From Bacillus safensis FO-36b (GTDB lineage Bacteria; Bacillota; Bacilli; Bacillales; Bacillaceae), in the NCBI RefSeq assembly GCF_000691165.1, contig NZ_ASJD01000012.1:1-61571 (forward strand): 61,571 nt of DNA, written 5' to 3'. The position numbers were made by a program, and so were the translations under genes. The notes beneath the pieces are model-generated. The model saw only the letters and a list, made by a program, of their open reading frames with translations. It searched no databases and was not told the origin of the DNA. Shown piece after piece: positions 40,990-50,051 of the stretch; position 1 is the stretch's first letter; every line of letters begins with the position of its first letter.

Positions 40990-41124
40990 ACATCCAAAAA
41001 CAAATACCGATTTTATTAGTTTTCCCAAGTATGCATAATTTATACAAAATAGTTGTTTTTTAAGCCTATCAAGCAAAATATACACATTGGCATTTTATAA
41101 TGTTAACACAGCTAGGAAACTGCG

Positions 41125-41730
41125 TCAAACTTTTTTAGCTTTGATGATATAGTAGCCCTTTTTTTTCAGCACAACCTCGACTTCTTCAAAGAGCTGCTCT
41201 AATTTTTCAATCGCAGATGGTCCACCTTGCTTCTTCTGAATAACCACCCACAACTCACCTTCCGGCAATAAATGATCAGCACTTTTTTCAAAGATCGCAT
41301 GTACAACTTTCTTCCCTGCCCGTATTGGGGGATTGGTCAGTATAGAGGCAAAAGCAGCTGAGGAATGAACATTCGAGAACAAATCACTTTGATAGATGCG
41401 GACATTATCAATGCGATTATGTTTAGCGTTTTCCTTTGAAAGTTCGACTGCTCTTTCGTTCACATCAATCATATGAATGGTACGGCTAGTCATTTCGTTT
41501 GCTAACGATAAGCCAATCGGTCCATAACCGCAACCGACATCTAAGACATCGCCATCCAAATCAGGTTCTTCGAAAGCTTCAATTAAAAGCCTTGAACCAA
41601 AGTCGACTTCTTTCTTAGAAAACACTCCACTGTCACTTGTAAAAGTAAAGGTACGGTTTCTCAAGGTGAAGTCCCATGTCTGTTTATTGCTTTTCACTGA
41701 TGGCTTTTCCGTATAATAGTGGTCACTCAT
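41125..41730 (-). CDS. ybxB: RsmC-like 16S rRNA methyltransferase YbxB
   Basis: Class I SAM-dependent methyltransferase of 201 residues, the RsmC-like YbxB found between rplL and rpoB in Bacillus. SAM-binding motif I is DVGCGYGPIGL (about 62-72), and the N6/N2-type catalytic motif is NPPIRAGK. It probably modifies guanine in 16S rRNA, by family. The ATG has GAGGTCC upstream. It is 97 bp after rplL with the rplL terminator between. Confidence 0.88.
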   Translation of the reverse strand: MSDHYYTEKPSVKSNKQTWDFTLRNRTFTFTSDSGVFSKKEVDFGSRLLIEAFEEPDLDGDVLDVGCGYGPIGLSLANEMTSRTIHMIDVNERAVELSKENAKHNRIDNVRIYQSDLFSNVHSSAAFASILTNPPIRAGKKVVHAIFEKSADHLLPEGELWVVIQKKQGGPSAIEKLEQLFEEVEVVLKKKGYYIIKAKKV

Positions 41731-41776
41731 GGTGAATGGACCTCCTCTGGATTCAATCGTTTCAGGAGATTAGAAA

Positions 41777-41806
41777 AGAAAAAGCCCGCCAGTAAAAGCG
41801 AGCTTT
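41777..41806 (-). terminator. Terminator after rplL
   Basis: AGCCCGC (41783-41789) pairs with GCGAGCT (41798-41804) with one wobble pair; on the minus strand TTTTTCTTTT follows. In Bacillus this site reduces transcription from the rplJL region into ybxB-rpoBC. Confidence 0.7.
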
Positions 41807-41826
41807 CCCAAAAGATTAGGCGAAGA

Positions 41827-42192
41827 TTACTTAACTTCTACAGAAGCGCCAACTTCTTCAAGCTTAGCTTTAAGTTCTTCAGCTTCTTCTTTAGCAATAC
41901 CTTCTTTAAGTGGTTTTGGAGTGTTGTCAACAAGTTCTTTAGCTTCTTTCAAGCCAAGACCAGTGATTTCACGAACCACTTTGATAACTTTGATTTTTTG
42001 GTCTCCAGCACCAGCAAGTACTAGATCAAAATCAGTTTTTTCTTCAGCAGCAGCACCGCCACCAGCAGCTACAGCTACAGGAGCAGCAGCAGTTACGCCA
42101 AATTCTTCTTCGATTGCTTTTACTAAGTCGTTTAACTCAAGTACAGTTGCTTCTTTAACTGAAGCAATGATTTCTTCGATATTTAAAGCCAT
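41827..42192 (-). CDS. rplL: 50S ribosomal protein L7/L12
   Basis: Stalk protein L12 (bL12), 121 residues, present in multiple copies and recruiting translational GTPases. The ATG at 42192 ([15 protein letters not shown]) has GGAGG upstream; five extra codons of open frame are ignored. An N-terminal dimerisation helix, an Ala/Gly-rich hinge and the C-terminal domain [23 protein letters not shown] are visible. It is co-transcribed with rplJ. Confidence 0.98.
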   Translation of the reverse strand: MALNIEEIIASVKEATVLELNDLVKAIEEEFGVTAAAPVAVAAGGGAAAEEKTDFDLVLAGAGDQKIKVIKVVREITGLGLKEAKELVDNTPKPLKEGIAKEEAEELKAKLEEVGASVEVK

Positions 42193-42240
42193 TTGTAATT
42201 CCTCCATTTTAAGTTTTTTTACGTAAACGTAAAGTACGCA

Positions 42241-42741
42241 TTAAGCGCCTTGTTCTTCTTTTTGATCTGCAACTGCTTTAGTAGCAAGAGCAAGATTACG
42301 AACTGGAGCTTGAAGAACGCTAAGCAACATAGAAAGTAAGCCTTCGCGAGACGGAAGTTCCGCAAGAGCCTTCACTTCTTCTACAGTCGCTACGTTTCCT
42401 TCGATGACACCAGCTTTGATTTCTAAAGCTTCGTGGCTTTTCGCAAATTCGTTGATGATTTTCGCAGGTGCGATAACATCTTCGTTACTGAATGCGATAG
42501 CGTTTGGACCTGTTAAGAAATCGTTTAAACCCGTTAGTTCAACTTGTTCAACTGCACGGCGAGTCAAAGTGTTTTTGTAAACTTTGAATTCTACGCCAGC
42601 TTCACGAAGCTGTTTACGAAGTTCAGTCACTTCAGAAACAGAAAGACCGCGGTAATCTACAATGACAGTAGACATACTATCTTTAAATTTAGAAGTAATT
42701 TCATCAACGACAACTTTTTTAGTATCGATTGCATTGCTCAT
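42241..42741 (-). CDS. rplJ: 50S ribosomal protein L10
   Basis: L10 (uL10), 166 residues, anchors the L12 dimers. The ATG at 42741 ([15 protein letters not shown]) follows [30 protein letters not shown] is the RNA-binding part, and the C-terminal helix binds L12. The L10-L12 complex is the autogenous regulator acting on the leader just upstream. Confidence 0.98.
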   Translation of the reverse strand: MSNAIDTKKVVVDEITSKFKDSMSTVIVDYRGLSVSEVTELRKQLREAGVEFKVYKNTLTRRAVEQVELTGLNDFLTGPNAIAFSNEDVIAPAKIINEFAKSHEALEIKAGVIEGNVATVEEVKALAELPSREGLLSMLLSVLQAPVRNLALATKAVADQKEEQGA

Positions 42742-42962
42742 GGTTACACCTCCTGTACATTCTTTGTGTAACACTTATACCGATCAGGCCATCACGTTCC
42801 TAACGAACGGTTCTCCATATAAAAAGCCTCCATTAAGACATGGAGGCTGTATATACAAGCATACGTTAACGTAAGACTGTGACATATACACCTCGGCGGG
42901 TTATTTAAGCCATAAGGCCCCTGCTGTCTACGGTATAAATGGACATTATTCTATTTTACAAC
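42742..42962 (-). ncRNA. L10 leader (L10-L12 autoregulatory 5-prime UTR)
   Basis: On the minus strand the leader has the conserved L10-binding block with GCAGGGGCC, GGCTTAAATAACC and CGCCGAGGTG (kink-turn-like), and then an intrinsic terminator. Alternative pairing around TTACGTTAACGTA can act as antiterminator. Autogenous transcription attenuation by the L10-L12 complex is established for B. subtilis rplJL. Position and motifs agree. Confidence 0.88.
42820..42848 (-). terminator. Attenuator terminator of the L10 leader
   Basis: Perfect 9-bp stem AGCCTCCAT (42825-42833) / ATGGAGGCT (42840-42848); on the minus strand followed by TTTTTATAT. It ends transcription when the L10-L12 complex binds the leader. 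Confidence 0.88.
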
Positions 42963-42968
42963 ATTTTG

Positions 42969-42997
42969 ATATTATCAAAATGGTTGTCATAAGTCAA
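42969..42997 (-). promoter_or_regulatory. rplJ-rplL promoter (sigma-A) with overlapping palindrome
   Basis: On the minus strand TTGACT (42992-42997), 17-bp spacer, TAATAT (42969-42974), starting 4 bp from the rplA stop codon. A 19-bp palindrome with perfect 9-bp arms, ATTTTGATA/TATCAAAAT (42963-42981), covers the -10. Confidence 0.7.
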
Positions 42998-43000
42998 GAA

Positions 43001-43699
43001 TTATTTTGCAGAGAAAGAAGATGGATCCACTTTCACACCAGGGCCCATAGTAGATGTAACAGAAACGTTTTTCACGTATACACCTTTAGCCGCTGCAGGT
43101 TTTGCTTTAAGGATTGTGTCATAGATTGTTGCAAAGTTCTCAACAAGCTTTTCGTCCTCGAAAGAAACCTTTCCGATTGGCGCGTGGATATTACCAGCTT
43201 TATCAACGCGGTATTCTACTTTACCAGCTTTGATTTCATTGATTGCTTTTTCAACTTCGAACGTTACAGTTCCTGTTTTAGGGTTTGGCATAAGACCTTT
43301 TGGTCCAAGTACACGACCGATCTTACCAACTTCACCCATCATGTCAGGTGTCGCAACGATTACATCGAAATCGAACCAGCCTTGTTGGATTTTAGTGATG
43401 TAATCAGAATCTCCAACGTAGTCTGCTCCAGCAGCTTCTGCTTCTTTTGCTTTTTCGCCTTTAGCGAACACAAGAACGCGTTGAGTTTTACCAGTTCCGT
43501 TAGGAAGTACAACTGCACCGCGGATTTGTTGATCGTTTTTACGAGGGTCTACGCCCAAACGAAAAGCAACTTCTACAGTCGCATCAAATTTCGCTGCATT
43601 TGCTTTTTTTGTAAGAGAAACAGCTTCAGCTACATCATACGCTTTAGTACGTTCGATCAGCTTAGCAGCTTCTACATACTTTTTACCTTTTTTAGCCAT
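43001..43699 (-). CDS. rplA: 50S ribosomal protein L1
   Basis: L1 (uL1), 232 residues, mobile stalk protein of the E site and, in many bacteria, translational repressor of its own operon. [17 protein letters not shown] begins it; [35 protein letters not shown] and [14 protein letters not shown] are diagnostic. It lies 99 bp behind rplK with a strong hairpin between. Confidence 0.98.
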   Translation of the reverse strand: MAKKGKKYVEAAKLIERTKAYDVAEAVSLTKKANAAKFDATVEVAFRLGVDPRKNDQQIRGAVVLPNGTGKTQRVLVFAKGEKAKEAEAAGADYVGDSDYITKIQQGWFDFDVIVATPDMMGEVGKIGRVLGPKGLMPNPKTGTVTFEVEKAINEIKAGKVEYRVDKAGNIHAPIGKVSFEDEKLVENFATIYDTILKAKPAAAKGVYVKNVSVTSTMGPGVKVDPSSFSAK

Positions 43700-43749
43700 T
43701 ATAAAAATCCTCCTTATGTGGTTTTAGCGGAATAACCTCCCACGAATAA

Positions 43750-43784
43750 GGGTTGCGAACTTGTCAAAACCAAACTCGCAACCC
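43750..43784 (-). other. Intercistronic hairpin between rplK and rplA, candidate L1 target
   Basis: Perfect 9-bp stem GGGTTGCGA (43750-43758) / TCGCAACCC (43776-43784) with a 17-base loop. It lies upstream of the rplA ribosome site and is not followed by a T-run. L1 repressor sites are known in other bacteria; here this is only a positional candidate. Confidence 0.5.
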
Positions 43785-43798
43785 AACAAGACAAAAAA

Positions 43799-44224
43799 TT
43801 AATCTTCGATGACAATACCCATACTGCGTGCAGTACCTTCAACCATGCGCATAGCTGATTCAACGCTAGCAGCGTTTAAGTCAGGCATTTTTGTTTCCGC
43901 GATTTCGCGTACTTTATCACGCTTAACAGTTGCCACTTTATTACGGTTAGGTTCACCAGAACCAGACTCAATACCAGCTGCTTTTTTAAGTAAAACTGCA
44001 GCAGGTGGAGTTTTAGTAATAAATGTAAATGAACGGTCTTCAAAAACCGAAATTTCAACAGGAATGATAAGACCAGCTTGGTCAGCTGTACGAGCGTTAA
44101 ACTCCTTACAGAATCCCATGATATTAACACCGGCTTGACCTAGTGCAGGTCCAACTGGTGGAGCTGGGTTAGCTTTTCCAGCAGGAATTTGCAATTTAAC
44201 AACTTTAACTACTTTTTTAGCCAC
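43799..44224 (-). CDS. rplK: 50S ribosomal protein L11
   Basis: L11 (uL11), 141 residues, GTPase-centre protein needed for RelA activation and target site of thiopeptides. The GTG at 44224 is used because AAGGAGGTG precedes it and it gives the B. subtilis length; the longer frame from 44278 is not. The Pro-rich [23 protein letters not shown] segment is normal. First gene of the rplK-rplA unit. Confidence 0.97.
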   Translation of the reverse strand: MAKKVVKVVKLQIPAGKANPAPPVGPALGQAGVNIMGFCKEFNARTADQAGLIIPVEISVFEDRSFTFITKTPPAAVLLKKAAGIESGSGEPNRNKVATVKRDKVREIAETKMPDLNAASVESAMRMVEGTARSMGIVIED

Positions 44225-44355
44225 GAGACACACCTCCTTAAAGTCCGTGATGTGGTAATAGGGGAATCCCCCTCCCACTCAACAACTTCATTCTTTATAT
44301 GAATGACGAAATAACTAGCTAGCGATCTTGAGTGAACTCAAGACGTACCTTTGCT

Positions 44356-44384
44356 ATATTACCACTTCTATACACTCATTTCAA
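44356..44384 (-). promoter_or_regulatory. rplK-rplA promoter (sigma-A)
   Basis: On the minus strand TTGAAA (44379-44384), 17-bp spacer, TAATAT (44356-44361). A short perfect stem CTTGAGT/ACTCAAG (44328-44343) follows in the leader. Confidence 0.7.
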
Positions 44385-44395
44385 GCTCTTTTAAA

Positions 44396-44929
44396 TTACA
44401 ATTTATCGATCTGCGTGAACTCAAGTTCAACAGGTGTTTCTCTACCAAACATATTAACGAATACTTTGACTTTGCTTTTATCGTAGTCAATTTCTTCAAT
44501 AGAGCCAGTGAAGTTAGCAAATGGTCCATCGATGACCTTAACTGTTTCTTTCAGTTCAAAGTCGATTTCTGTTTTGCGTTCTTCAAGACCCATTCTCTTC
44601 AGAATGGTTTCAGCTTCGCCTGGCAGCAGCGCAGTCGGCTTTGAGCCTGATCCAGCTGATCCAACGAATCCAGTGACACCTGGTGTATTACGAACGACAT
44701 ACCAAGAGTCGTCAGTCATCACGATTTCCACTAGGACATAGCCAGGGAATACTTTCTTTTTGACAACTTTTTTCTTACCATTTTTAATATCCGTTTCTTC
44801 TTCTTCTGGTACGACGACGCGGAAGATTTTATCCTGCATGCCCATTGATTCAACACGCTTTTCCAAATTCGCTTTTACTTTGTTTTCATAGCCAGAGTAC
44901 GTATGCACAACATACCAATTCTTTTCCAT
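44396..44929 (-). CDS. nusG: Transcription termination/antitermination factor NusG
   Basis: NusG, 177 residues as in B. subtilis. The NGN domain (MEKNWYVVHTYSGYENKVKANLEKR) binds RNAP and in Bacillus stimulates pausing at T-rich sites; the KOW domain (DGPFANFTGSIEEIDYDKSKVKVFV) contacts S10 or Rho. Its ATG lacks a nearby Shine-Dalgarno. GGGGAGGGAAGG lies about 26 bases upstream, separated by a small hairpin. A perfect terminator-like hairpin sits between secE and nusG. Confidence 0.98.
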   Translation of the reverse strand: MEKNWYVVHTYSGYENKVKANLEKRVESMGMQDKIFRVVVPEEEETDIKNGKKKVVKKKVFPGYVLVEIVMTDDSWYVVRNTPGVTGFVGSAGSGSKPTALLPGEAETILKRMGLEERKTEIDFELKETVKVIDGPFANFTGSIEEIDYDKSKVKVFVNMFGRETPVELEFTQIDKL

Positions 44930-45021
44930 TTTCGTTCAGGACTATTTAGTCCTTCCCTCCCCACATTTCATAATGTCTATTTGACGAATCTCGAGTAACG
45001 GTAAATATTTTCAAGCAATTG

Positions 45022-45046
45022 AAAAAACCCGTAAAACGGGTTTTTT
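45022..45046. terminator. Symmetric intrinsic terminator between secE and nusG
   Basis: Perfect 11-bp stem AAAAAACCCGT (45022-45032) / ACGGGTTTTTT (45036-45046) with an AAA loop, symmetric and with T6 on both strands. It lies inside a cluster usually read as secE-nusG, so nusG must depend on read-through or on a promoter in the following 90 bp. Confidence 0.85.
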
Positions 45047-45100
45047 GGCAAGTCATATTATGATCTATTATAGCACGTTCAGCAGACCATTATTCAAGTA

Positions 45101-45277
45101 TTAATGAATTAATTCGATTAATTGTGAGATTCCTATATCAAGAAAAGAGAAAAAGATGGCAAAGAATACGACTGTTAAAATAACAGTGATTGTGTAGCGG
45201 ACCATTTCGTTCTTCTTTGGCCAGCTGACCTTTTTCATTTCTTTTCCGACACTTTTTAAGAAACTGATAATACGCAT
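45101..45277 (-). CDS. secE: Protein translocase subunit SecE
   Basis: Single-pass SecE, 58 residues, clamps the two halves of SecY. The ATG at 45277 (MRIISFLKSVGKEMKKVSWPKK) follows GGAGGTC. The amphipathic KEMKKVSWPK segment precedes one C-terminal membrane helix. It lies 34 bp behind rpmGB. Confidence 0.95.
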   Translation of the reverse strand: MRIISFLKSVGKEMKKVSWPKKNEMVRYTITVILTVVFFAIFFSFLDIGISQLIELIH

Positions 45278-45311
45278 GTAAAAGACCTCCACAGATTAAA
45301 GAACGCAAATC

Positions 45312-45461
45312 TTACTTCGTTTCTAAATGTGTTTTATGTGAATTACAAGTCTTGCAATATTTCTTAACTTCTAATCTTTCAGCTGCTGAAGCAACACTTT
45401 TCATTGTCGTATAATTGCGGCTTCCGCAGTCTTTACAGGCTAGAGTAATCTTTTTCCTCAT
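45312..45461 (-). CDS. rpmGB: 50S ribosomal protein L33, zinc type
   Basis: L33 (bL33), 49 residues: [12 protein letters not shown]... ending HKTHLETK. Both CxxC pairs (CKDC and CKTC) are intact, so this is a zinc-containing form; zinc-free paralogues usually lack them. The gene is located between sigH and secE as in B. subtilis. Confidence 0.95.
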   Translation of the reverse strand: MRKKITLACKDCGSRNYTTMKSVASAAERLEVKKYCKTCNSHKTHLETK

Positions 45462-45537
45462 ATTTACACCTATTTTCTCGACATCATTTCATTAGTACCT
45501 TATCACAGTGTCGAAAAAGCTGTCAATATAGGTTTGA

Positions 45538-46194
45538 TTAGAGACTAATCTCGCGAAGCTCTAAATATTTCTCTAATTTTCTCTTTACTCTTTGGAGTGC
45601 GTTATCAATTGATTTCACATGACGATTTAAATCTTCAGAAATCTCTTGATAGGATCTGCCATCAAGATAAAGCACAAGTACCTTTCTTTCCAGCTCGCTT
45701 AGCAGTTCACCCATCTTCATTTCGATATCATCAAATTCTTCTTTGCTAATAATTAAGTCTTCTGGGTTAAGCGCTTTAGCACCGGAAATGACATCCAATA
45801 ATGTTCTGTCCGATTCTTCATCGTAGATCGGCTTGTCTAATGATACATAGGAATTTAACGGGATATGTTTTTGGCGAGTAGCTGTTTTAATTGCGGTGAT
45901 AATTTGGCGGGTAATACATAATTCTGCAAAAGCCTTAAATGAAGTAAGCTTGTCCTCTCTGAAATCGCGGATAGACTTATAAAGTCCGATCATTCCCTCT
46001 TGGACAATGTCCTCTCGATCCGCTCCTATCAAGAAATAAGATCTTGCTTTCGCACGTACAAAATTGCGGTATTTCGTTATTAAATAATCTAGCGCATCAC
46101 TATCTCCGACATGAACCCTTTCAATGACTTGTTCATCTTCCAACTGGCAAAATTGCTCTCTGATGGACTTACCCTTGCTGTTGTTTAGATTCAC
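45538..46194 (-). CDS. sigH: RNA polymerase sigma-H factor (Spo0H)
   Basis: Sigma-H, 218 residues, directs transition-state, competence and early sporulation genes. It begins with GTG 46194 after a GGGGGG-rich ribosome site. Region 2 carries VRAKARSYFLIGADREDIVQEGMIGLYKSIRDF; region 4 carries LSELERKVLVLYLDGRSYQEISEDLNRHVKSIDNAL. In B. subtilis sigH is repressed by AbrB from a sigma-A promoter; such a promoter is found just upstream. Confidence 0.98.
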   Translation of the reverse strand: MNLNNSKGKSIREQFCQLEDEQVIERVHVGDSDALDYLITKYRNFVRAKARSYFLIGADREDIVQEGMIGLYKSIRDFREDKLTSFKAFAELCITRQIITAIKTATRQKHIPLNSYVSLDKPIYDEESDRTLLDVISGAKALNPEDLIISKEEFDDIEMKMGELLSELERKVLVLYLDGRSYQEISEDLNRHVKSIDNALQRVKRKLEKYLELREISL

Positions 46195-46226
46195 TTCGAT
46201 CCCCCCGACCGCACCTAGATAGAAAT

Positions 46227-46256
46227 ATTATACATTAATGGTTGAAATATCGTCAA
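46227..46256 (-). promoter_or_regulatory. sigH promoter (sigma-A)
   Basis: On the minus strand TTGACG (46251-46256), 18-bp spacer, consensus -10 TATAAT (46227-46232), within the AT-rich rae1-sigH gap where AbrB acts in B. subtilis. Confidence 0.75.
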
Positions 46257-46257
46257 G

Positions 46258-46770
46258 CTATTCCAGATTCCCGCGCCGCCATTTTTCAAACGTTTTCAAT
46301 ACATCTTCTGACAATTCAATCTTAGATGCTGGTTTATCAGAAGTAATCTTTTTGACCCTCGTTTCAATCTTTCGTTCTATCACTTCAATCTCTCTTAAAA
46401 GCTCACGAGCCGACTTCCGAAGAGCTCCTTGTCCAAAAATAGCCCATTGTTCCGTAAAATCTGAGGTTGCCACATGAATTTGCGTCCGTATATTATTCAA
46501 ATCCTGCGCCAGCTTTTCAATCCGCTCATCCGCCGTTTCATTCTCTCTCGTAAAGATGACCTCTACTCGGTGGTTGGTCCGCTTCTTTTCAATTCCTTTG
46601 ACCATATGGGCATCGAATACGACAATGACTCGATACCCTGTGTATGCTTGATATTCTGCTAAATGTTGAATCAGTACGTCTCTGGCTTCTTCAAAGCTGT
46701 TTTCCTTTAAGTGCTGCAGCTGAGGCCATGCACCTATCATGTTGTATCCATCGACTAAGAGGATATCCAT
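46258..46770 (-). CDS. rae1: Ribosome-dependent endoribonuclease Rae1
   Basis: NYN/PIN-fold nuclease (YacP), 170 residues, known in B. subtilis to cleave mRNA in the ribosomal A site. The acidic N-terminal motif LLVDGYNMIG, the central VVFDAHMVKG and the VATSD segment supply the metal-binding Asp residues. It follows rlmB by 2 bp and belongs to the cysES-mrnC-rlmB-rae1 run. Confidence 0.93.
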   Translation of the reverse strand: MDILLVDGYNMIGAWPQLQHLKENSFEEARDVLIQHLAEYQAYTGYRVIVVFDAHMVKGIEKKRTNHRVEVIFTRENETADERIEKLAQDLNNIRTQIHVATSDFTEQWAIFGQGALRKSARELLREIEVIERKIETRVKKITSDKPASKIELSEDVLKTFEKWRRGNLE

Positions 46771-46772
46771 CT

Positions 46773-47522
46773 CTATTCTCCTAACGGATAACGTTTTCGA
46801 TACACTTCATACATCAATAAACCAGCGGCAACTGATGCGTTTAACGAAGTAACCTTCCCGGCCATAGGCAGTTTAATCAGAAAATCACACTTTTCCTTAA
46901 TCAATCGGCCAATTCCTTTTCCCTCGCTGCCAATCACAAGAGCCAGCGGCATCGTGCCATCAAATTGTCTGTAATCCTGTTTAGCAGACGCATCTGTTCC
47001 CGCAACCCAGATTCCTCTTTCTTTCATTTCATCAAGGGCTCTTGAAAGATTGGTCACTTTTGCGACAGGAATATGCTCAATTGCTCCAGTGGATGCCTTA
47101 GCAACTGTTGTTGTTAGACCGACCGCTCTCCTTTTCGGAATGACAATCCCGTGTGCACCTACAGCATCTGCCGTTCTCATAATAGATCCTAAATTATGCG
47201 GGTCTTCAATCTCATCTAAAATCAGAAAGAAAGGCTGTTCATTCCGCTTTTCAGCGATTTGATACAGGTCGTCCAATTCTGCATATTCATATGCTGCTAC
47301 TTGTGCAACGATTCCCTGGTGCTGACCTGTAACCATTTGATCAAGCTTTTTCCTCGGAACATACTGAATGGTGATATTTTGCTTTTTAGCGAGTTCAATG
47401 ACCTGCTGGGCTTGTCCTTTTACAGTGTTTTCTGCCATCCAGAGCTTGTATAACTCCCGATCTGACTTCAGTGTCTCAATCACTGCATTTTTCCCAATGA
47501 CATAATCATGTTGCTGACTCAT
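46773..47522 (-). CDS. rlmB: 23S rRNA (guanosine-2-prime-O)-methyltransferase RlmB
   Basis: SPOUT-family 2-prime-O-methyltransferase, 249 residues from ATG 47522 ([18 protein letters not shown]) with GGGAGGA upstream. The N-terminal L30e-like domain is followed by the knotted SAM domain: [31 protein letters not shown] and [17 protein letters not shown]. It modifies a G in domain V of 23S rRNA, by family. It overlaps the mrnC end by 17 bp. Confidence 0.95.
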   Translation of the reverse strand: MSQQHDYVIGKNAVIETLKSDRELYKLWMAENTVKGQAQQVIELAKKQNITIQYVPRKKLDQMVTGQHQGIVAQVAAYEYAELDDLYQIAEKRNEQPFFLILDEIEDPHNLGSIMRTADAVGAHGIVIPKRRAVGLTTTVAKASTGAIEHIPVAKVTNLSRALDEMKERGIWVAGTDASAKQDYRQFDGTMPLALVIGSEGKGIGRLIKEKCDFLIKLPMAGKVTSLNASVAAGLLMYEVYRKRYPLGE

Positions 47523-47937
47523 TTGTCTTCCTCCCTGACGTTCCGATTTCAATCGCCTGACCAATCAGCTCTTCTAAGCGTTCGTCCTGCTTTTCGATAA
47601 ATAAATAACCCATGAGCGCTTCAAACGCTGTACTATAACGATACGTTTGAACGTCTGTGTTTTTAGGCACTGTGCCTGATTTTGCGTTTCTTCCTCTTTT
47701 CAGCACCGCTTCTTCTGCTTCAGTGAAAAAGCCTTGCTGCTGAAGCGTAAATAAAATAGCAGCCTGTGATTTAGCTGAAACAATTTTGCTTGCTCGTTTG
47801 TGCAGCTCATTTGGTTTTGTCGCCCCCGTTTGGAGGAGGTGATGCCTCACATATACTTCAAAAATGGCATCACCCATATAAGCCAGCGCAAGTCCATTCA
47901 GCTGTTTACCGTCTTTCAGCTTTTCAAAATTCAACAT
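47506..47937 (-). CDS. mrnC: Mini-ribonuclease 3 MrnC
   Basis: RNase III-like dimeric nuclease without a dsRNA-binding domain, 143 residues; it trims the ends of 23S rRNA precursors. The catalytic segment is [16 protein letters not shown] with the key Asp, and the second acidic site is near [13 protein letters not shown]. It lies 4 bp after cysS and overlaps rlmB. Confidence 0.95.
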   Translation of the reverse strand: MLNFEKLKDGKQLNGLALAYMGDAIFEVYVRHHLLQTGATKPNELHKRASKIVSAKSQAAILFTLQQQGFFTEAEEAVLKRGRNAKSGTVPKNTDVQTYRYSTAFEALMGYLFIEKQDERLEELIGQAIEIGTSGRKTNESAT

Positions 47938-47940
47938 TGC

Positions 47941-49341
47941 CTATTCTCCTCTTTTCCAGCGAGTACCTTGAGGAGTGTCCTCCAACACAATATTCATGTT
48001 CTTTAATTGATCACGAATTTGATCAGATAGGGCAAAGTCACGATTTCTTCTAGCTTCATTGCGTTTTTCAATTAACGCTTCTACCTCTTCGTCAAGCGTG
48101 TGCTTTTCTTCTAATGAGAAGCCGAGAACAGACGTAATTTCTTGGAACAAGCCGATAAATGCCTTGATCACTTCCTCCGAAGTGTGATCATTTTCCATAT
48201 AATAATTCGCCTGTTTCGCTAATTCGAATAAAACAGAGATCGCATTTGCCGTATTGAAGTCATCATTCATTTCGGAAATAAATGTTGCACGCTGCTCTTC
48301 AATTTTTGCCAGCCATTCAGCATTGTCTTCCGTGATATTTGTGCTGCTCTCTAGACGGTGATGTAAATTCGCATACGATGTTTTGAGTCGGTTAAACGCA
48401 CTCTTTGTACTTTCTAATAAATCCATTGAGTAATTAATTGGGTGGCGATAGTGCACCGACAACATAAAGAAGCGAAGCACATCAGGATCTTGTTCTTTCA
48501 CAATGTCATGCACCAGCACAAAGTTGCCAAGTGATTTTGACATTTTTTCATTATCGATATTAATATATCCGTTATGCATCCAATACTTCGCAAAAGGCTT
48601 CCCTGTCAAAGCCTCAGATTGGGCAATTTCATTCTCATGGTGAGGGAATGTTAAATCCTGTCCGCCAGCATGAATATCGATCGTATCACCTAAATATTTT
48701 TTGACCATTGCCGAGCATTCAATGTGCCAGCCTGGGCGTCCTTCGCCCCACGGGCTATCCCAAGAGATTTCCTGATCCTTTGCAGCCTTCCAAAGAGCAA
48801 AGTCCAGTGCATCTCGTTTCTTTTCACCTACACGAATACGGGCACCTGTCTTCAGTTCATCAATTGATTGGTGAGAAAGCTTTCCATAACCTTCAAATGA
48901 GCGTGTGCTGTAATACACGTCGCCATCTGCTTCATAGGCGTAGCCTTTTTCAATCAATGTGGCAATAAACGCAATGATATCATCCATGTTTTCCGTCACT
49001 CGCGGGTGAAGGTCTGCTTTTTTGCAGCCGAGTGCACTGACGTCTTCGAAGTAGGCCTGGATAAACCGGTCAGCAATTGTCGGCACATCTTCTCCGAGTT
49101 CGTTGGCTGCTTTGATGAGTTTATCATCCACATCTGTAAAGTTTGATACAAAGTTCACATCGTAACCGCTGTATTCTAAATACTTACGTACAGTGTCATA
49201 AACAATAGCAGGTCTAGCATTCCCGATATGAATGTAGTTATAAACGGTTGGTCCGCACACATACATCTTGACCTTTCCTGGCTCAAGCGGGACAAATTCT
49301 TCCTTCTTACGTGTCAATGTATTATAAATATTGATTGTCAT
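47941..49341 (-). CDS. cysS: Cysteine--tRNA ligase
   Basis: Class I synthetase, 466 residues. The zinc site has [18 protein letters not shown] (Cys28 and HIGN) and the later GWHIECSAM and HHENEIAQ ligands; the KMSKS loop is KMSKSLGNF. Its ATG overlaps the cysE stop by 4 bp, so synthesis and charging of cysteine are coupled under the same T-box. Confidence 0.98.
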   Translation of the reverse strand: MTINIYNTLTRKKEEFVPLEPGKVKMYVCGPTVYNYIHIGNARPAIVYDTVRKYLEYSGYDVNFVSNFTDVDDKLIKAANELGEDVPTIADRFIQAYFEDVSALGCKKADLHPRVTENMDDIIAFIATLIEKGYAYEADGDVYYSTRSFEGYGKLSHQSIDELKTGARIRVGEKKRDALDFALWKAAKDQEISWDSPWGEGRPGWHIECSAMVKKYLGDTIDIHAGGQDLTFPHHENEIAQSEALTGKPFAKYWMHNGYINIDNEKMSKSLGNFVLVHDIVKEQDPDVLRFFMLSVHYRHPINYSMDLLESTKSAFNRLKTSYANLHHRLESSTNITEDNAEWLAKIEEQRATFISEMNDDFNTANAISVLFELAKQANYYMENDHTSEEVIKAFIGLFQEITSVLGFSLEEKHTLDEEVEALIEKRNEARRNRDFALSDQIRDQLKNMNIVLEDTPQGTRWKRGE

Positions 49342-49991
49342 GATTGTTCTTCCTTTCTGCTCAATGAAGCCAGCTCACCTTTTAGCTTTTCCATTTCTCG
49401 TTCCAATTCTTTGAAACGATCGGAAATTGGATCTGGCAAATCTTGATGATTGAGATCACGATTGATTTTCTTTCCATTTTGAACGACGACTCGCCCAGGT
49501 ATACCGACAACGGTGGAATGGTCGGGTACGTCCTTTAACACGACTGACCCTGCTCCAATCTTGGCTCCTTTTCCAACTGTAATGGAACCTAGCACCTTGG
49601 CACCTGTCGCAATGAGGGCATCGTCTAAAATGGTCGGATGCCGCTTTCCCTTTTCTTTCCCTGTTCCCCCTAATGTCACGCCTTGGAAAACAGTGACGTT
49701 GTCTCCAATTTCACATGTTTCCCCGATCACGACGCCCATGCCGTGATCAATGAAGAACCGCCTGCCAATGGTTGCCGCCGGATGAATTTCCACCCCTGTG
49801 AAAAAACGGCTGACCTGAGAAATGATTCGCGCAATAAAGTACAGCTTCCGCTTATAAAATGCATGCGCAATACGGTGAGCCCAAATCGCATGAAGCCCTG
49901 AATAGGTTAGCACTACTTCAATATAGCTTCTAGCAGCAGGATCTTGATCAAACACAGTATCAATATCTTCTTTCAGCATTTTGAAAAACAC
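49338..49991 (-). CDS. cysE: Serine O-acetyltransferase CysE
   Basis: Acetylates L-serine with acetyl-CoA, the first step of cysteine synthesis. The GTG at 49991 gives 217 residues, the B. subtilis length, beginning [14 protein letters not shown], with GGGGGGAG just upstream; the open frame back to 50051 runs into the T-box terminator. A left-handed beta-helix of hexapeptide repeats ([21 protein letters not shown]) carries the active-site His in FIDHGMG. Controlled by the upstream T-box. Confidence 0.93.
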   Translation of the reverse strand: MFFKMLKEDIDTVFDQDPAARSYIEVVLTYSGLHAIWAHRIAHAFYKRKLYFIARIISQVSRFFTGVEIHPAATIGRRFFIDHGMGVVIGETCEIGDNVTVFQGVTLGGTGKEKGKRHPTILDDALIATGAKVLGSITVGKGAKIGAGSVVLKDVPDHSTVVGIPGRVVVQNGKKINRDLNHQDLPDPISDRFKELEREMEKLKGELASLSRKEEQS

Positions 49992-50051
49992 ATGCTCCCC
50001 CCGTTCTTCCCCATGAATCTCTCTTAGGACTTGCTCTCTTTTTTTGGACAA

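Noticed and set aside
42980..43735. 251-codon open frame on the plus strand opposite rplA
   Set aside because: Entirely antisense to the conserved rplA gene, rich in Phe, Cys and Ser from reversed Lys/Ala codons, with no ribosome site or homology; a shadow frame.
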